NCBI GenBank assembly: GCA_018894105.1
Contig: CM032122.1
Span: 37,603,404 to 37,667,403, forward strand
Origin: Jacaranda mimosifolia
Lineage: Eukaryota > Streptophyta > Magnoliopsida > Lamiales > Bignoniaceae
Reading direction: 5' to 3'
DNA: 64,000 nucleotides
The notes under the pieces were generated by a model, which was not told the origin of the DNA, did not search any database, and worked only from the letters and a program-made list of their open reading frames with translations. Each line of letters opens with the position of its first letter. Position 1 is the stretch's first letter. The translations under genes were made by a program, and so were the position numbers. Positions 1 to 12,477 of the stretch are shown here, one piece after another.

Positions 1-1584
1 TGAATCATATTATGACAAAATAAAAATTATTGTCACTTAATACATGTTATTAGTGACAACTTTTACTTTGTCACTAATATTATATTTTTTTATAGTGGAA
101 ATGCAGGAGCGAGGTTCTCCCACAAGATCGGCTCAATCTGAGAATAAGCCACTCTTGCAATACAATGAGCAGCTCCATTCACTGAGCACCTAACAAAACT
201 AACCTTGCCAATTAGCTCCGATTAAAGAGTTTTACATTCATCAATAATTGACCCAAAATAAGTGATATCAGCAGTATTGTTTAACATAGCTTGGACCACA
301 ATTTGAGAATGAATAATAAAAAACTTAAGATATTTGATAGACATGTGGAATAAGTCAGGTCAAGAGAAGTGTGCTTAAAAAAAAAAAAAATATATATATA
401 TATATATATAACCCAAAACTTAATTAATTAATAAATGTAGAGTACAAATTGGGTTGCACATGCGTGATTTACTCTGTTAACTGACAATTAAAGGTTTGTC
501 CAGATAATTACAAGATATTGAAACCTCTAGATTTGCTACCACTTGAACTGCTCATGAATTGTAATGGGGTTTCGTCGTCTTCCTATTAAAGTAACAAAAC
601 AAAGGAAAATCATTGGACGGGATATATATATATATATAATCATTATAATCATTTCAATTTTCTTAGTGATAGATGAGCTGCACTACCAAAAAATTGAGTA
701 CTTGCTATGAAATTAATTTTGTCATTATAGCTACAAATTATTATTATGAATTTTTATATTAAATATTTTTTTTTAAAATTATAATCAACAAAAATTATGA
801 ATGATTAATCCATAGGATTATACGTTCGAAGCATAATAGATTATTTGTGCATTATGCATAGAAAAATTAATATATTTATACAAAATAATGATCATCCGTT
901 ATGGATTGATTGTAATGAGAACTAGCTACGAGAGCCTCAGATTTGAACTTGGTTAGAACAATTTTATAGCTAAAACTATAAATTTTTAGTATCAATTACA
1001 TATTGATCGTAGTTGATTTCCTAATCTTTTCAATGGATTTCCTATGTATAGGAAATTTTAGGTAACATTACGGAGTTTCTTCATTCCTAAGTATGTTGAA
1101 AAGTTACAAGCAAAATTGAACCGTCCATTATATGCTGCTTTGTTCTCCAACGCTGCATGGGCATCTATCTATAATGTTATTTTAATTAATTGACATTAAC
1201 TGGTTAGGAATTAAAGTCTCATCACATGGTTTTGAATGTTGAAAAGCAAATTTAGACCCATTAAAGTACTGGGTTATTTGTTATAATCCTAATTACTATT
1301 CAATGAATTAAGTGACAGCTAGTTTGTTACGTGGTACTATTAAAATTATCATTAATTATGCATATTAAATAATATAAATTTAAAGTTACGATAATATTTT
1401 TTATTAATTTGACGATGACAAAAAATTATCAATTTTTAATAATTTATTATCAATTACATATGTCATTCATTAATCATGGCGACCAAAAAAAAAAAAAAAG
1501 GCACAAAAGGTGCGGAATAATTTGTGGTACAAATACCATATTGGGATATTTCTGCTGTATTTAGGGGTATTATGCAAATAGAAC
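1..1584. other. Intergenic AT-rich DNA
   Basis: No gene is supported. The first ~100 bases carry agtgacaa/tcactaat motifs like the subterminal repeats of the CACTA element at 53540 and may be an old fragment. A CACTACCAAAAAA string near 680 also resembles a CACTA terminus. The rest is AT-rich, with TA microsatellites near 390-410 and 620-640. Confidence 0.5.
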
Positions 1585-2555
1585 TGTAAATGGGTAGAGT
1601 ATCATTCTACCCACATCCATACCTTAAAATACTCAAATAAAAATACCCACTTTTTGTCCTACCCTAAAATACCCAAAAAAATGAGACCCTAACCCTACCC
1701 TAACTAATTCAAGACCCATTGGATCTAGTTTATTGGGTTTATGTTTTTAATATATACACTAATTTTTGTAATATATACTAAAAATATTATTTAGCAAACG
1801 ATAACAAAAAATAATTTTTTTTTCTATATTTAATTTAATCATTAAATTTGAATTAATTAATTTTAAACTTTTTGCTAATTAAATTAACTATTTTATTAAT
1901 ATAATAGTTAAATTTTATTAATAAATTAGCAATTAAACTTTTTGCTAATTAAAAAAACTTACAGTTGAAAAGTAGTTAATTAAAACAGTTTATTAAAAAA
2001 ACAGTTAATAAAAACAGTTTATTAAAAAAGCATACAGTTTATTAAAAAAAACAATTAGTAAAAATAGTTTATTAAAAAAGCATACAGTTTATTAACAAAA
2101 TATTTAATAAAAACAGTTTAAAAGCAAAAACTTTTTCTATATTTAATTTTATAAAAACATTTAATTTCTATATTAATAAACTTTATTCATTAGCAAAATT
2201 AATTTTATTAACTGTTTTTATAAAAATATGTATTCCACTATTAATTTTATTAATTCAGTTTAATTTTTAATAAAAAAATTATTTAATTGTTACCACTCAT
2301 TCACATATTTCTAATTTTTATATATATAAAGTTTATCATTAATATAAATTTAATTTCGGTATAAATAATTTTTAGGTTTATAAATTAAATTTAAGTATAA
2401 AGTAATGTGTAATTTATGAGTATGGGTACATGGGTAATTTATGGGTATAGATCATACCCATACTCATTACATTATTTTTAATAAGTATGGGTACGCGTAT
2501 GGGCATGAGTATAACATTTTGTGCCTGGATATGATAATACCCTATCCATTTACAG
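1585..2555. mobile_element. TIR element (~970 bp, MITE-like)
   Basis: The ends are inverted: CTGTAAATGGGTAGAGTATC at 5' and, on the other strand at 3', CTGTAAATGGATAGGGTATT. Subterminal stretches repeat tacccat/atgggta motifs in opposite orientation. No ORF of note lies inside, so it would be non-autonomous. The interior (about 1975-2120) has short tandem copies of an acagtttattaaaaaa unit. No clean target-site duplication could be read, so the superfamily is left open. Confidence 0.6.
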
Positions 2556-4344
2556 GCCATATACAAATAAACTTTGTTTCACTACTTTCCACTTTTGCCA
2601 TTTTTATCCTTTTTATTTAATTTAGTTTATTAAGAAACTATAAATTTCTCATCGCTGTTGAAATTGGAACAACATTTTTTTTTCTATTTTGATACTAAAA
2701 AGAAAATTTATTTCATCTTAGAATGAATTACATCAGATAAATATGCAGAAAAGATAATTTTTCACATAAAAAGTTCAGACATAAAAACAGAAGTTCTAGC
2801 AATATAATGGACAACCTGATTCGCTGAACGATATCAATTATTACTCATGTTTTATCAGGTAAAGTGTTAAACTATCCCATGATGTAGTAGTGGTAATCAG
2901 TAGTTTGTAACTATTAACCGAAAGAATATGGTAATTAATTAAAGATCAAAGTTAGGGGACAAGAAAAAGGAGATGAATTAAAGAGCTGAGGAGAGTCAAA
3001 AGAAATCCCCGCAATTTGTTTTTCTCTTTATTAATCAGAAAAGTGAACTACGAAGTGCTCACATGCAACCAAAACAACACATTTATTTATTGAAAAAAGA
3101 AAAATTCCTTTGGAGAATGATTCCGTGGGGTCTATTACTTATTACTACTTCCCCCCTACCCATTTAATTCTTAACTTTTTTTTAAATTGTATTTTAGGTG
3201 GATTTCAGAACCGTTGATTGCGTGACATTACAGTTATTAATGTAGTTATTAATGTGTAATGAATCCAATTATGCCTGAATACTAATATATGCCGAAAATT
3301 GCCGAATCAAATCCTTCTCAACCCTACACCATTATCATATTGTTTGTTTATACTTTTTTTTTTTAAAAAAAATTATTGATTATTCAAGAACATATAATGA
3401 ATTACGAATTTATTTCGTGTGATAATAACAAAACCGGGTACATGCAATATGTTTTCCTTTGTTATATTTTTGTGGATAAAGAACATTTCCACTAGGGATA
3501 AAACGCACAAATGAGAGTGTGGTGTGTAAATATTATAAGACATAATTTTTAAATACAAATTTTATAATTTATAAATCCAAAATACATATTTATATTGAGA
3601 TTAAGGACGATCTTTTTTTCTCATATCATATAATTTATTAATGATCTAATCAATGTTAAAAATTTTAGTAATGTCTTTTTATATACAAGAATCTAAATAA
3701 TCGGCTAAAAAGTTATCACCCATATCTTATATTTAAGCTTGTTTTTAATAATATTTATAATAAATAAAGTTTTCTCACTTGTAATTGTTGAAATGAAAAG
3801 AACTAATAATAAGTGAAGCAAATTAATGATTGAATGAATGATACGTCATGATTTTTCTACTTTCATCAATCTTTGACATAACTCAGAAATTATTGCCAAA
3901 TTCTTTAAATCGGAATAAATAGGCACATGGAGCTCCAATTTTAATTTTAATCTTTAATTAAAATTAAATGTAATCTTTAAGATGTGAAATGTATTGAGAC
4001 TCTTTGGTGTAACTCAGCGAATTTAGTGAAGATTATGAATAGCCCAGGTGTTGCACCACACTTTTTGGCAGTGAGGAAAGCATGCAGAATCTTGTAGTAT
4101 TCACATGAAGGACAGTCGTGTTATACATACGTTGAGCACGTAGAAAAATTGGGCAACCCATTCACAAACTAGGGAGAGGGTAAATAAACCCAATTAAGAG
4201 TAAAGAACATATTATTCAAAATTAGTCATTGACGGTCCAATGGCTTGTAGTCCAGTTGCATCAATCTCCTTTATTATATAGGATGTTTTGTGTTCAATCC
4301 GAAATAGACGCGTTGTGTCCATTGTGTGCATTGCATGAAGTTTA
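2556..4344. other. Intergenic DNA, no gene seen
   Basis: AT-rich sequence with only short accidental ORFs, such as one at 3373-3558 (-) with no recognisable domain. No structural RNA or clear repeat was recognised. Confidence 0.45.
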
Positions 4345-4500
4345 CATACATAATTGCACATTATGTTAAAAAAAAAAAAAAAAGTTTACAAATTGCAAAA
4401 TCAAATGCACATATGGTGCACAAAGGAGCTCATACATAATTGCACATTATGTGGAAAAAAAAATTTACAAATTGCACATATGGTGCACAAAGGAGCTCAT
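4345..4500. repeat. Imperfect tandem duplication (~86 and ~70 bp units)
   Basis: A unit beginning catacataattgcacattatg at 4345 and ending in ggtgcacaaaggagct is repeated from 4431. The second copy is shorter because it lacks about 11 bases before the CATATGG part and has a shorter A-tract. It abuts the SINE-like block at 4484-4570. Confidence 0.75.
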
Positions 4501-4570
4501 TCGGGTTCGAACCCGAGATCTCCCATATAATATGGGAGACTAATGTTATTTGACTATAAACCACTAGATG
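4484..4570 (-). mobile_element. SINE-like fragment with pol III box B
   Basis: Read on the minus strand this holds GGTTCGAACCC, a perfect box-B-like sequence, in the context gggagatctcgggttcgaac. A similar block sits at 61966-62085 on the plus strand. The tRNA-like head and repetition suggest a tRNA-derived SINE. Its full length is unclear because the tail runs into the tandem duplication. Confidence 0.45.
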
Positions 4571-5829
4571 ATTTTTATAATACTAGAATTTGGTAAATAT
4601 GGTTTACTGTGTTTGACGGTCCACCTTAATATTTTTTATTTATCTTCGAGATTGACTTAATCAATGTATCCTTTGGACATATTTATTGTGTATTAGTTAT
4701 ATTCTAATTTCAATTAATTGTCTACACTTGGAATTGACAAGCCGTGAATCCCCATCAATTTGTTAATCTTTTCTGAGAAATTGCAAACAATGACATTGTT
4801 TTCCCAACTATAAGTTAAAAAAACTCAATTTATTGTTGAAAAAAATTATTATTTGTAAATAAAATGACAAGACATTATTATTTAAAAATGCTAATACAAA
4901 AGCCTGTAAATTTTTTAATTTTTTTATTTTAGTCGAAAATTTTAAATTGAACTTTTTTAATTTTTATTATATACATACATGTCAAAAATTATTAAGATTC
5001 AAACTCGGATTTTCGAAGTCTAAGGGCGACACAGATGTACTAATTAAATTGGATTGAATATTGTTACGAAGAAAGTATGCAGTAATAAAGAAGCATTTGC
5101 ATATTCTTGATTAGTTCCCATATCCACACTCAGAAGGGGCGCGTGTACTTCATTTCTATATCATTGCGAACACAAAACACCCAATAATAAGGAGACAGAG
5201 GGATATCTGACTAAGGTTGCAAACAAACCAAACTATCTCCTTAGCTGATGAGTTCTGTCCTAGAAAAATGGTTAAAGCTCGACTTGACTCGTTTGTACTC
5301 TTACATTCAACGCATGGGGTTCTGTTATTTGCCGTTGGTTGGCTCCCAATCTGCCATCCTAAATCTTCCTTTTATTTATTTTTTTCTTTTTTGTTTCCCA
5401 GTTTCAGGAAAATTTGTGAAAAAAAAAAAGAATTTATTTTGATTATAAAATCCCCCCAGCAGCCACCCAATCACCATCATCACCTTTACAAAAGGGCCTT
5501 TATTATTAACTCCTGCTCATCTTTTGATTTAAGAGCTCTGAATGTGATTCAGAGCATATATATATATATATACATATATATATATTTATATGTGCAGCAT
5601 TCATGTGCATGCATAGTTTTTGTTGCATACATGTGCCTTTGATGGCCCCATTCCTTAACCTCTAGCATATGTTCCTTTTTCATCCACTGCTCTCTGTTTT
5701 GCTGTATTAAAAAGAGAAGAAAAGAAAAAAGAAAAAGAAGGAAAATATAAAAGGCTTAAATCTTGATTTTCTTACACCTTTTTCCAAAACCAACTAGAGA
5801 ATGTTCTAATCTGATCATACAGACTTGAA
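4571..5829. other. Intergenic DNA upstream of the ankyrin gene
   Basis: An ORF at 5217-5642 looks like chance: it has low-complexity Tyr/Ile runs from a TA microsatellite (~5560-5590) and no domain. Purine-rich and pyrimidine-rich tracts (5395-5430, 5705-5745) may belong to the promoter of the ankyrin gene. No TATA box was assigned. Confidence 0.4.
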
Positions 5830-6414
5830 ATATATAGCCCTTTTGGTTCTTAAATGAGGGAGGGCAAAAGGTGGCTCTTTCTTAACAACCAAGGTAAATG
5901 GTTTTGTCCTTCCATTTGTGTGCATTTTGATCTTTCCAGTTGTAATCCATTGAAGAGAGAAAAAGATACATAGCAGAAACAATGTACAGAAATTTAGAGA
6001 ACAAAAAGAAACAAGACCTTGTTGGTTGCAGGAGAGATTTTTTATTACAAGAATCTGGTAACTTATTAACTGATTGATGAGAAATATTAGAATGCCAATT
6101 TATTAACTAAAAGGTTACTGAACTTTGCATTTTGGAAGAAATAATTGATCTATGTTATTGTTTTTAAGCAGGGTCCTGAGTTGGGATTGACAAGAATGGA
6201 AAGTTCTAAGTATCAAATACAAGTTCTCTCCATTGATGAATCCAAAGGTACCACTATAGTTCATTGTTCTTCAGTGAACACTGTTCTTGATTTTTCTAGT
6301 CTCAGTTAGTTGGGAATAAAGATGCCATTGTTGATTTGGGTATTCGAGGGCAGGATAAAGAAGGCCTTTTTTCTTGTAGATTAGCTTAAGGGGACTTGGA
6401 ATTATTTCAACAAG
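5830..6414 (+). promoter_or_regulatory. Putative spliced 5' leader of the ankyrin gene
   Basis: Three leader segments with plausible splice borders precede the CDS. A donor follows 5893 (aaccaag|gtaaat). An acceptor precedes 6172 (ttaagcag|GGTCC) and a donor follows 6247 (ccaaag|gtacc). An acceptor precedes 6380 (cttgtag|ATTAG). The last segment runs straight into the ATG at 6415. This rests on consensus only; no transcript evidence is available, and the transcription start is not resolved. Confidence 0.45.
6196..6384 (+). promoter_or_regulatory. Upstream ORF in the ankyrin gene leader
   Basis: An ATG at 6196 opens an 18-codon peptide that crosses the 6247/6380 splice and stops at TAG 6382-6384, 30 bases before the main ATG. 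If the intron is retained the frame still closes, at a TAG within the intron near 6308. In either case ribosomes would have to reinitiate or leak past to reach the main CDS, so it could lower translation. Confidence 0.4.
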
Positions 6415-8484
6415 ATGGAGGCCGCAGCATCAGCAGGACAGCCCGGGAAAAAGATGACGAAACAATTGACTGGGAAACGGGACGATACTCCACTGCATTC
6501 TGCAGCTAGACGAGGGAACATTGAGGCAATAAGGGATATCCTTAATGGTGCTGGAGGAGATGAAGAATTGAGATACTTGTTGTCTAAACAAAATTCGGCA
6601 GGGGAAACAGCCCTGTATGTAGCTGCAGAATATGGCTACCTGGAGGTGGTGAAGGAGATGATCAAGCATTATGATTTAGTGGATGCTGGAATCAAGGCCA
6701 GGAATGGATTTGATGCACTTCACATTGCTGCCAAACAAGGGGATTTCGGTATAATTTCTTGTCATAAAATCTCCATTTTTCGCATTTTTTTTTCACTTTA
6801 TGTTTGGAGCTTGAATTTTACAGAGAAAAACACTGAAGAAATTATTTCCAACCCTTCAAATGATGTAATTTGTGTAATAGTTTTTGTACATTCGCCTTTT
6901 TCTTATCTTTTTCCTTGCTAAAATATTTAATCCAAAGAGATTATTACTCTCTAGGAGATGAGGAAATACATCATTAGTTCGTATGTTGCAGAAGTGGTGA
7001 AGGTGCTTTTGGAGGCTCATCCGGAGCTTTCTATGACTGTTGATATAGCAAACACCACGGCTTTGCATACAGCAGCCACTCAAGGCCACATAGAGATTGT
7101 GAATTATTTCTTGGAGTCAGAGAGCAGCCTGGCCACTATAGCCAGAAGTAATGGAAAAACGGCCCTTCATTCTGCAGCAAGAAACGGGCATTTACAAGTT
7201 GTGAAGGCCCTTTTGGGAAAGGAGCCTGGGACTACCACACGAACTGATAAAAAGGGCCAGACTGCTCTTCACATGGCTGTTAAGGGTCAGAATGTTGAGG
7301 TGGTGGAGGAGCTAATCAAAACCGATCCTCTGACAATTAATATGGTGGATACTAAGGGTAACACCGCGCTGCACATCGCCACTCGTAAAGGCAGGGCTCA
7401 GGTAATTGGCAGAATCTCTTGCTCTTCTGATGTTAATGACATATATTTTGCTGATTTTTCATAAATGATACGGATAATGGAGTTATTTTTTGTTTTCTCA
7501 TCTGAATTTCTGGCCCTTTGTTATTCATGTTAGGTGTTTCTTCCTTGCATCTCTGTTTCTACTTATGAACTACTTGTTTTGGAGAAGTATTGTGGGGGCG
7601 CCGTTTTAATTAGTTTCCTGGATTTCTCTGCTTTTCAGATTGTGAAATTGCTGTTAGACCAGAAAGAAACAGACACGAAAACTGTAAACAGGTGTAGTGA
7701 AACTGCCTTTGACACTGCACAGAAACTGGGCCATTCCTCTATTACAGCAATCTTGCAGGAGCATGGCGTTCTGAGTGCCAGCGCAATCAAGCCACAGTCA
7801 ACAAATCCAGCAAGAGAATTAAAGCAAACCGTGAGCGACATAAAGCACGAAGTCCACAATCAGTTAGAGCACAGCCGCCAAACAAGAAGGCGAGTACACC
7901 ATATCGTCAAACGCCTCAACAAAATGCACGCAGAGGGGCTCAACAACGCCATCAACTCCACCAATGTAGTGGCAGTCCTAATAGCCACCGTTGCATTTGC
8001 AGCTATTTTCACCGTTCCAGGCCAATACGCGGACGACCCAGAAATTAGTCCGCCAGGGGTGTCCCTTGGGGAGGCAAATATTGCGCCACAAATACCGTTT
8101 CTAATATTCTTCGTCTTTGATTCTGTGGCCCTATTCATTTCTCTTGCCGTTGTTGTGGTGCAAACTTCAGTTGTGGTAATAGAAAGCAAGGCGAAGAAGC
8201 AGATGATGGCAATAATAAACAAGCTAATGTGGGTGGCCTGTGTTTTTGTTTCAGTGGCATATTTGGCGCTGTCGTTTGTGGTGGTGGGGAAGGACGAGAG
8301 ATGGCTGGCTATTGCGGTGACAATTATAGGAACTACCATATTGGCAGCAACATTAGGTACAATGTGTTATTGGGTCATTATGCATCGGATCCGGAAGAAT
8401 TCTCAGGCCAGTAGATCGGGATCCTGGTCGATATCAGTACTATCAGATTCAGAGGTTTTAAACAATAATATGTATGCAATTTGA
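6415..8484 (+). CDS. Ankyrin-repeat PGG-domain membrane protein (At5g02620/ITN1-like)
   Basis: Coding exons are 6415-6748, 6992-7401 and 7639-8484, with GT..AG borders and phases 1 and 0, giving 529 aa. This is close to the ~520 aa usual for the family. The N-terminus has the family signature KKMTKQLTGKRDDTPLHSA. About seven ankyrin repeats follow (residues ~25-290) with TALHxAA cores such as GETALYVAAEYGY and GKTALHSAARNGH. After a basic linker comes the LNNAINSTNVVAVLIATVAF segment that opens the PGG domain (around VPGQYADDP), then about four hydrophobic segments (residues ~355-505). Relatives are plasma-membrane proteins; ITN1 affects ABA-linked ROS and salt tolerance. Function here is inferred. 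The frame reads through both introns for a while, so raw ORFs are falsely extended. The family assignment is firm; the exact orthologue is not. Confidence 0.93.
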
Positions 8485-10239
8485 GAGTTCCCTAACCCAA
8501 CATATATATAGGCATTCTGGTTTTGGGTTTGGAGAAGCCAATCTCATCTTTCTTGTGCATATCAATGAGAAAGTATATGGCAGTTGCCCTCTATTATGCA
8601 ATCGCATAGCCATATTATTTGGGATCACGATCAATCAACCATATTACACTAAGGATTACCTGAAAAGAATCGAAACCATGAAACTTTTGGGTGGTCTGGT
8701 TACTTGATTGGAATGTTCAAACATTTTCCAAATTTATTTTATCCATTGTTCTTTTGGAAACAAACCAAAAGTTAAATTTTTTTGGGCCTAAGACAATCTA
8801 ACAGTCCAGTCATAATTATCTTAACGCAATTTCATAAGTAACTCCAGGGCTAATCCACCTTCAAGATATATGAAGAAACCACAATAAAAGACCCAACCTA
8901 ACCCGAAAAAGCCCAAGCGGGCATTGGCCCCCGCGCCAGGGCACAGGCATGAGGCACCTTGCACCGCAACTGGAGGCGCAAATCTGTCGTGTGCGGGCAT
9001 ATGCCCCAGGCCACAGCACAGGGTGTGTGCTTTTTCATGTGCCATTTCACGTTATCTTCATACTACTTTCACCGTTTTGCCATTTCTCTCCAATTTCAAT
9101 TTGAATTTCAAAGCACATTCAACATTAATAATATATATATATATATGTATATGTATTGTATAATATATTAAAATTGTTAGAATGTGTAGCAATATAGTGT
9201 AATAATAAATCATAGTGACATATGTTAGTATATATATATATATAGTAATACAAAAATTAAATATTAGTATATATATTTGTATATATCGAATTTGAATCGA
9301 AAATCTCAAAAATAGTCCGAGGCCTCTGCATCTGCTACTAGAGCGAAGCTTTATTGAGCTCAAAAACAAATTTTCAATGGTATAGACTTTCTAAATAGGC
9401 AATGAACAATCATGAGAAAACTTAAAGAATACAAGATTTACAACCTACAAGAAACAAGAGAAATTCCATGTACGATGATACTAATATCGTGTAACATCAC
9501 CTTGCTTCAAAAGGTAAAGGTAAATAACTAAATATGCGCAGTAGTCAACACGGAAGATCATGCGCCACCTACCAAAACAACAACAAATTTAGAAGTGAAA
9601 AAATGACAACAGTAGCTAGCTAGCAAGGCTTATTTATTTGAAGCGTTCAAAAACAAAAACGAGAACTTTATATATATCATTACAAAATATTAATTAGGGC
9701 ATCGTCAAATTGTAGCTGGTGCTGGAAATTCACAAATTTTTAACTACGAAATTAATTTAGTTAAATTCAATGTAGATACTCTCATAACTAACACTTAGTA
9801 TAACTAATTCGTAGCTCATACTACGAATTAACAAATAATGTTTGTTAATTACTTATAATATAAAAATTATATTTGCGTAAAAATATATATCTAAAATTTG
9901 TAGTCATAGTAACGAAATCAAATTTTTCATAAGGATATCGAATTTGTGGAAGTATGACTACCTTTTTTCTTTTTTTTCTTTTTTTTTTTGATAAGAAGTA
10001 TGACTACTTGACATCAAGCACCAATAGTGCTATAGCCTATACGTGGAATTGACCCTTGTAACGTGAAGGTACTCATAATCACGGAGAAATATTAGACCTC
10101 TTAATCGCCGGGGATGAAATAAATATTTTAGTTCACACATGATTAACCTAAAAGTTTGAAATAGGTAAAATTTTGAATTTCAATTAATTTATATATAAAT
10201 TTTAGATTATACATACATTATGAGGGAGGGGAAGGGGGA
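8485..10239. other. Intergenic DNA between convergent genes
   Basis: This holds the 3' flanks of the ankyrin gene (+) and the malectin-less receptor-like gene (-). A GC-rich patch at about 8900-9030, unlike its surroundings, may be a retroelement fragment, but no termini were found. TA microsatellites lie near 9130, 9230 and 9270. ORFs here are low-complexity and not credible. Confidence 0.45.
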
Positions 10240-12446
10240 CTAACCTACTGATGCAGCAGGCGCAGCAGCAGCAGCAGCAACAGCAGCATTAACATTCTTT
10301 TTGTGACGACGTATGGCGAAAATTCCCCCACCAATTGTTGCAATGAGACCTGAAGGAACTGTGATGCCAACTATTGTAGGAACCTTACTCTTCCTTCTTC
10401 TGCTTTTACTTGTATCCGGGATATCAAAACTACCACCGCCAGATGGAATCTGGTTAGAGTCTCCTCCTCCCGTTGGGAATGGGGTTAGAGGATCTTGAGT
10501 GTCCGCAGGTGGTGAACAATTTGAATTGCTTGAGGCACATATGCCCGGATTGCCCGACACACTGCATTAAAAAGTAATCATCAAAGTTACTATATCTCTT
10601 GCAATTTTTAGAGGCACCAATCTTTTAGTGAATGTTTAATTTGTCCTGACGTTCCTACAACAAAATTAAATAATTAAAGGTATATTTTAAAATAATCATG
10701 AATGATAGTTTAAGCAAGCAATTTAATATTAATTGTTCTTATGAAAAAATAATTGCCCTTATAAAGTTTATTGGCTGTTGTCATGCTTTTGAAAATCTAT
10801 ATAAAAATTCATATATTAGAATAATTCATAAAAAAAATGGTAAAATAATTTTTAAAGTATAAAATAGTGCCTCCATATATTTTGCGACTGCAGTTATGAA
10901 GACTGTTTTTCCAAATGCCTCTCTATATATTGGAGGTAATTTTCAAACTTTTAAGGATAAAAAGGAATGTTAAAAGAGAGAGTATTATATGTAGCTTACT
11001 CCAACTTTATTTTCTTGTTGTTTGACAAAGAATATGGTAGTGGTCCGGTGAAAGCATTGTTTGCCAAATTCCTTCAAAAAACAAGGGATACAAGACAAAG
11101 ATCATTTATATAGCAGATATTCATGAAAGAAATTCAAAAAAAAAAAAAATGCGATTCCGAGCAGTAAGCACAGAGTTCTAGAGTTGGCTCACAAGTATGT
11201 TAGATTTGGAAATGTGCCGAGAAATGCAGGAATAGATCCAATCAGAAAGTTCTGCCGTAAATCTCTGCAGTTTTACACACACACACACACAAATAAATAA
11301 ATAAAAAAAAATCAGACTACACAAAGAAAAAAAAGGGGGGGTGGGGGGGGTGGCGGGGGGGGGGGGGGGGAGCATGTAATGTATTTTATTTATTGGGTGA
11401 GGAATCATTGAACTCCCTTGAAAAACCGCATATGAGAAATAACGACATTGTAGTATCAGCATTTTAATTGACAAGTATTTGAGGTAAAAAAAATCTTCTA
11501 CTTTACAAAAATAAAATTTTATTTTCAGACAATTAAAAGAATACGAATCATAAATTCCAAAAGAAGAAATACATGTCATATTATTCACAACAAGAAAAAA
11601 AAAATATGAAGATACTTTTTAATGCACATTAACCAATTTACACCTCGTGTGCTTATGTTTTTCAAACTTATTTTTATTTTCAATATTATTTAAAAATTGA
11701 AAGTCATTTGTCTCTATCCATTTTTACTAAGAATATAGCTTATTTTTATTTTCAATATTTTCTGAATATATCACGCTATTTTAGTATCATATAAATTAAA
11801 TTCAAAAAATTCAACTTGATATAAAAAAGTATATAACTACTATCACTCCACAAGAAAGACAAACGAATAAAAACCACCTAAAAAGTTTTCATCGATAACA
11901 TAATCATTATTTTCAAAAAAAATATGCAAATACAATTTTTATTTATAAATCTCAATTATAACTATTTTTTCACTTTTTGAAAATTCTAAAAACTAAAAAT
12001 ACAAATACAAATAAAACCAAACCGGCTCTTAATTAGCATTACATTGTCTCAAGGGCATCCATGGAACTGAAATCTGGAAGTAATCCGTACATATCGCTGT
12101 TTCCAAGATACCTGAGATCAGATTTCAGAAGGTCACACAAATTAAAATTAGCTATAAACAATATGCTACAATATAATTAGCGCCTGAAATTAACTAAATT
12201 GTAGGTGGAAAATTAATGTATGCATATCAAAATTATTTACGTATGTACGTACAGGGCTGTGACACGACGTATGTCACCGTTGGTACAGTCAATCCAGGTC
12301 AACTTTTGAGGATAACACGGATCCATACTGCTAAAAGGGAACTGAGCTTCCATCAGCTGTGGGAACTGACTGGTCAGTGTTATCAATCCCATTACTGCAT
12401 GCATATACATATATATATATATATATATCCACCAGAGTTGTATCAG

Positions 12447-12477
<31 letters not shown>

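Noticed and set aside
4484..4570. Considered as a functional tRNA gene because of GGTTCGAACCC
   Set aside because: No cloverleaf with acceptor and anticodon stems could be built; a SINE remnant is more likely.
5217..5642. 141-aa plus-strand ORF upstream of the ankyrin gene
   Set aside because: The protein is low-complexity, includes a TA-microsatellite-coded Tyr/Ile run, and matches no family.
7860..8339. 159-aa minus-strand ORF in the ankyrin gene
   Set aside because: It is the antisense shadow of the PGG-domain exon.
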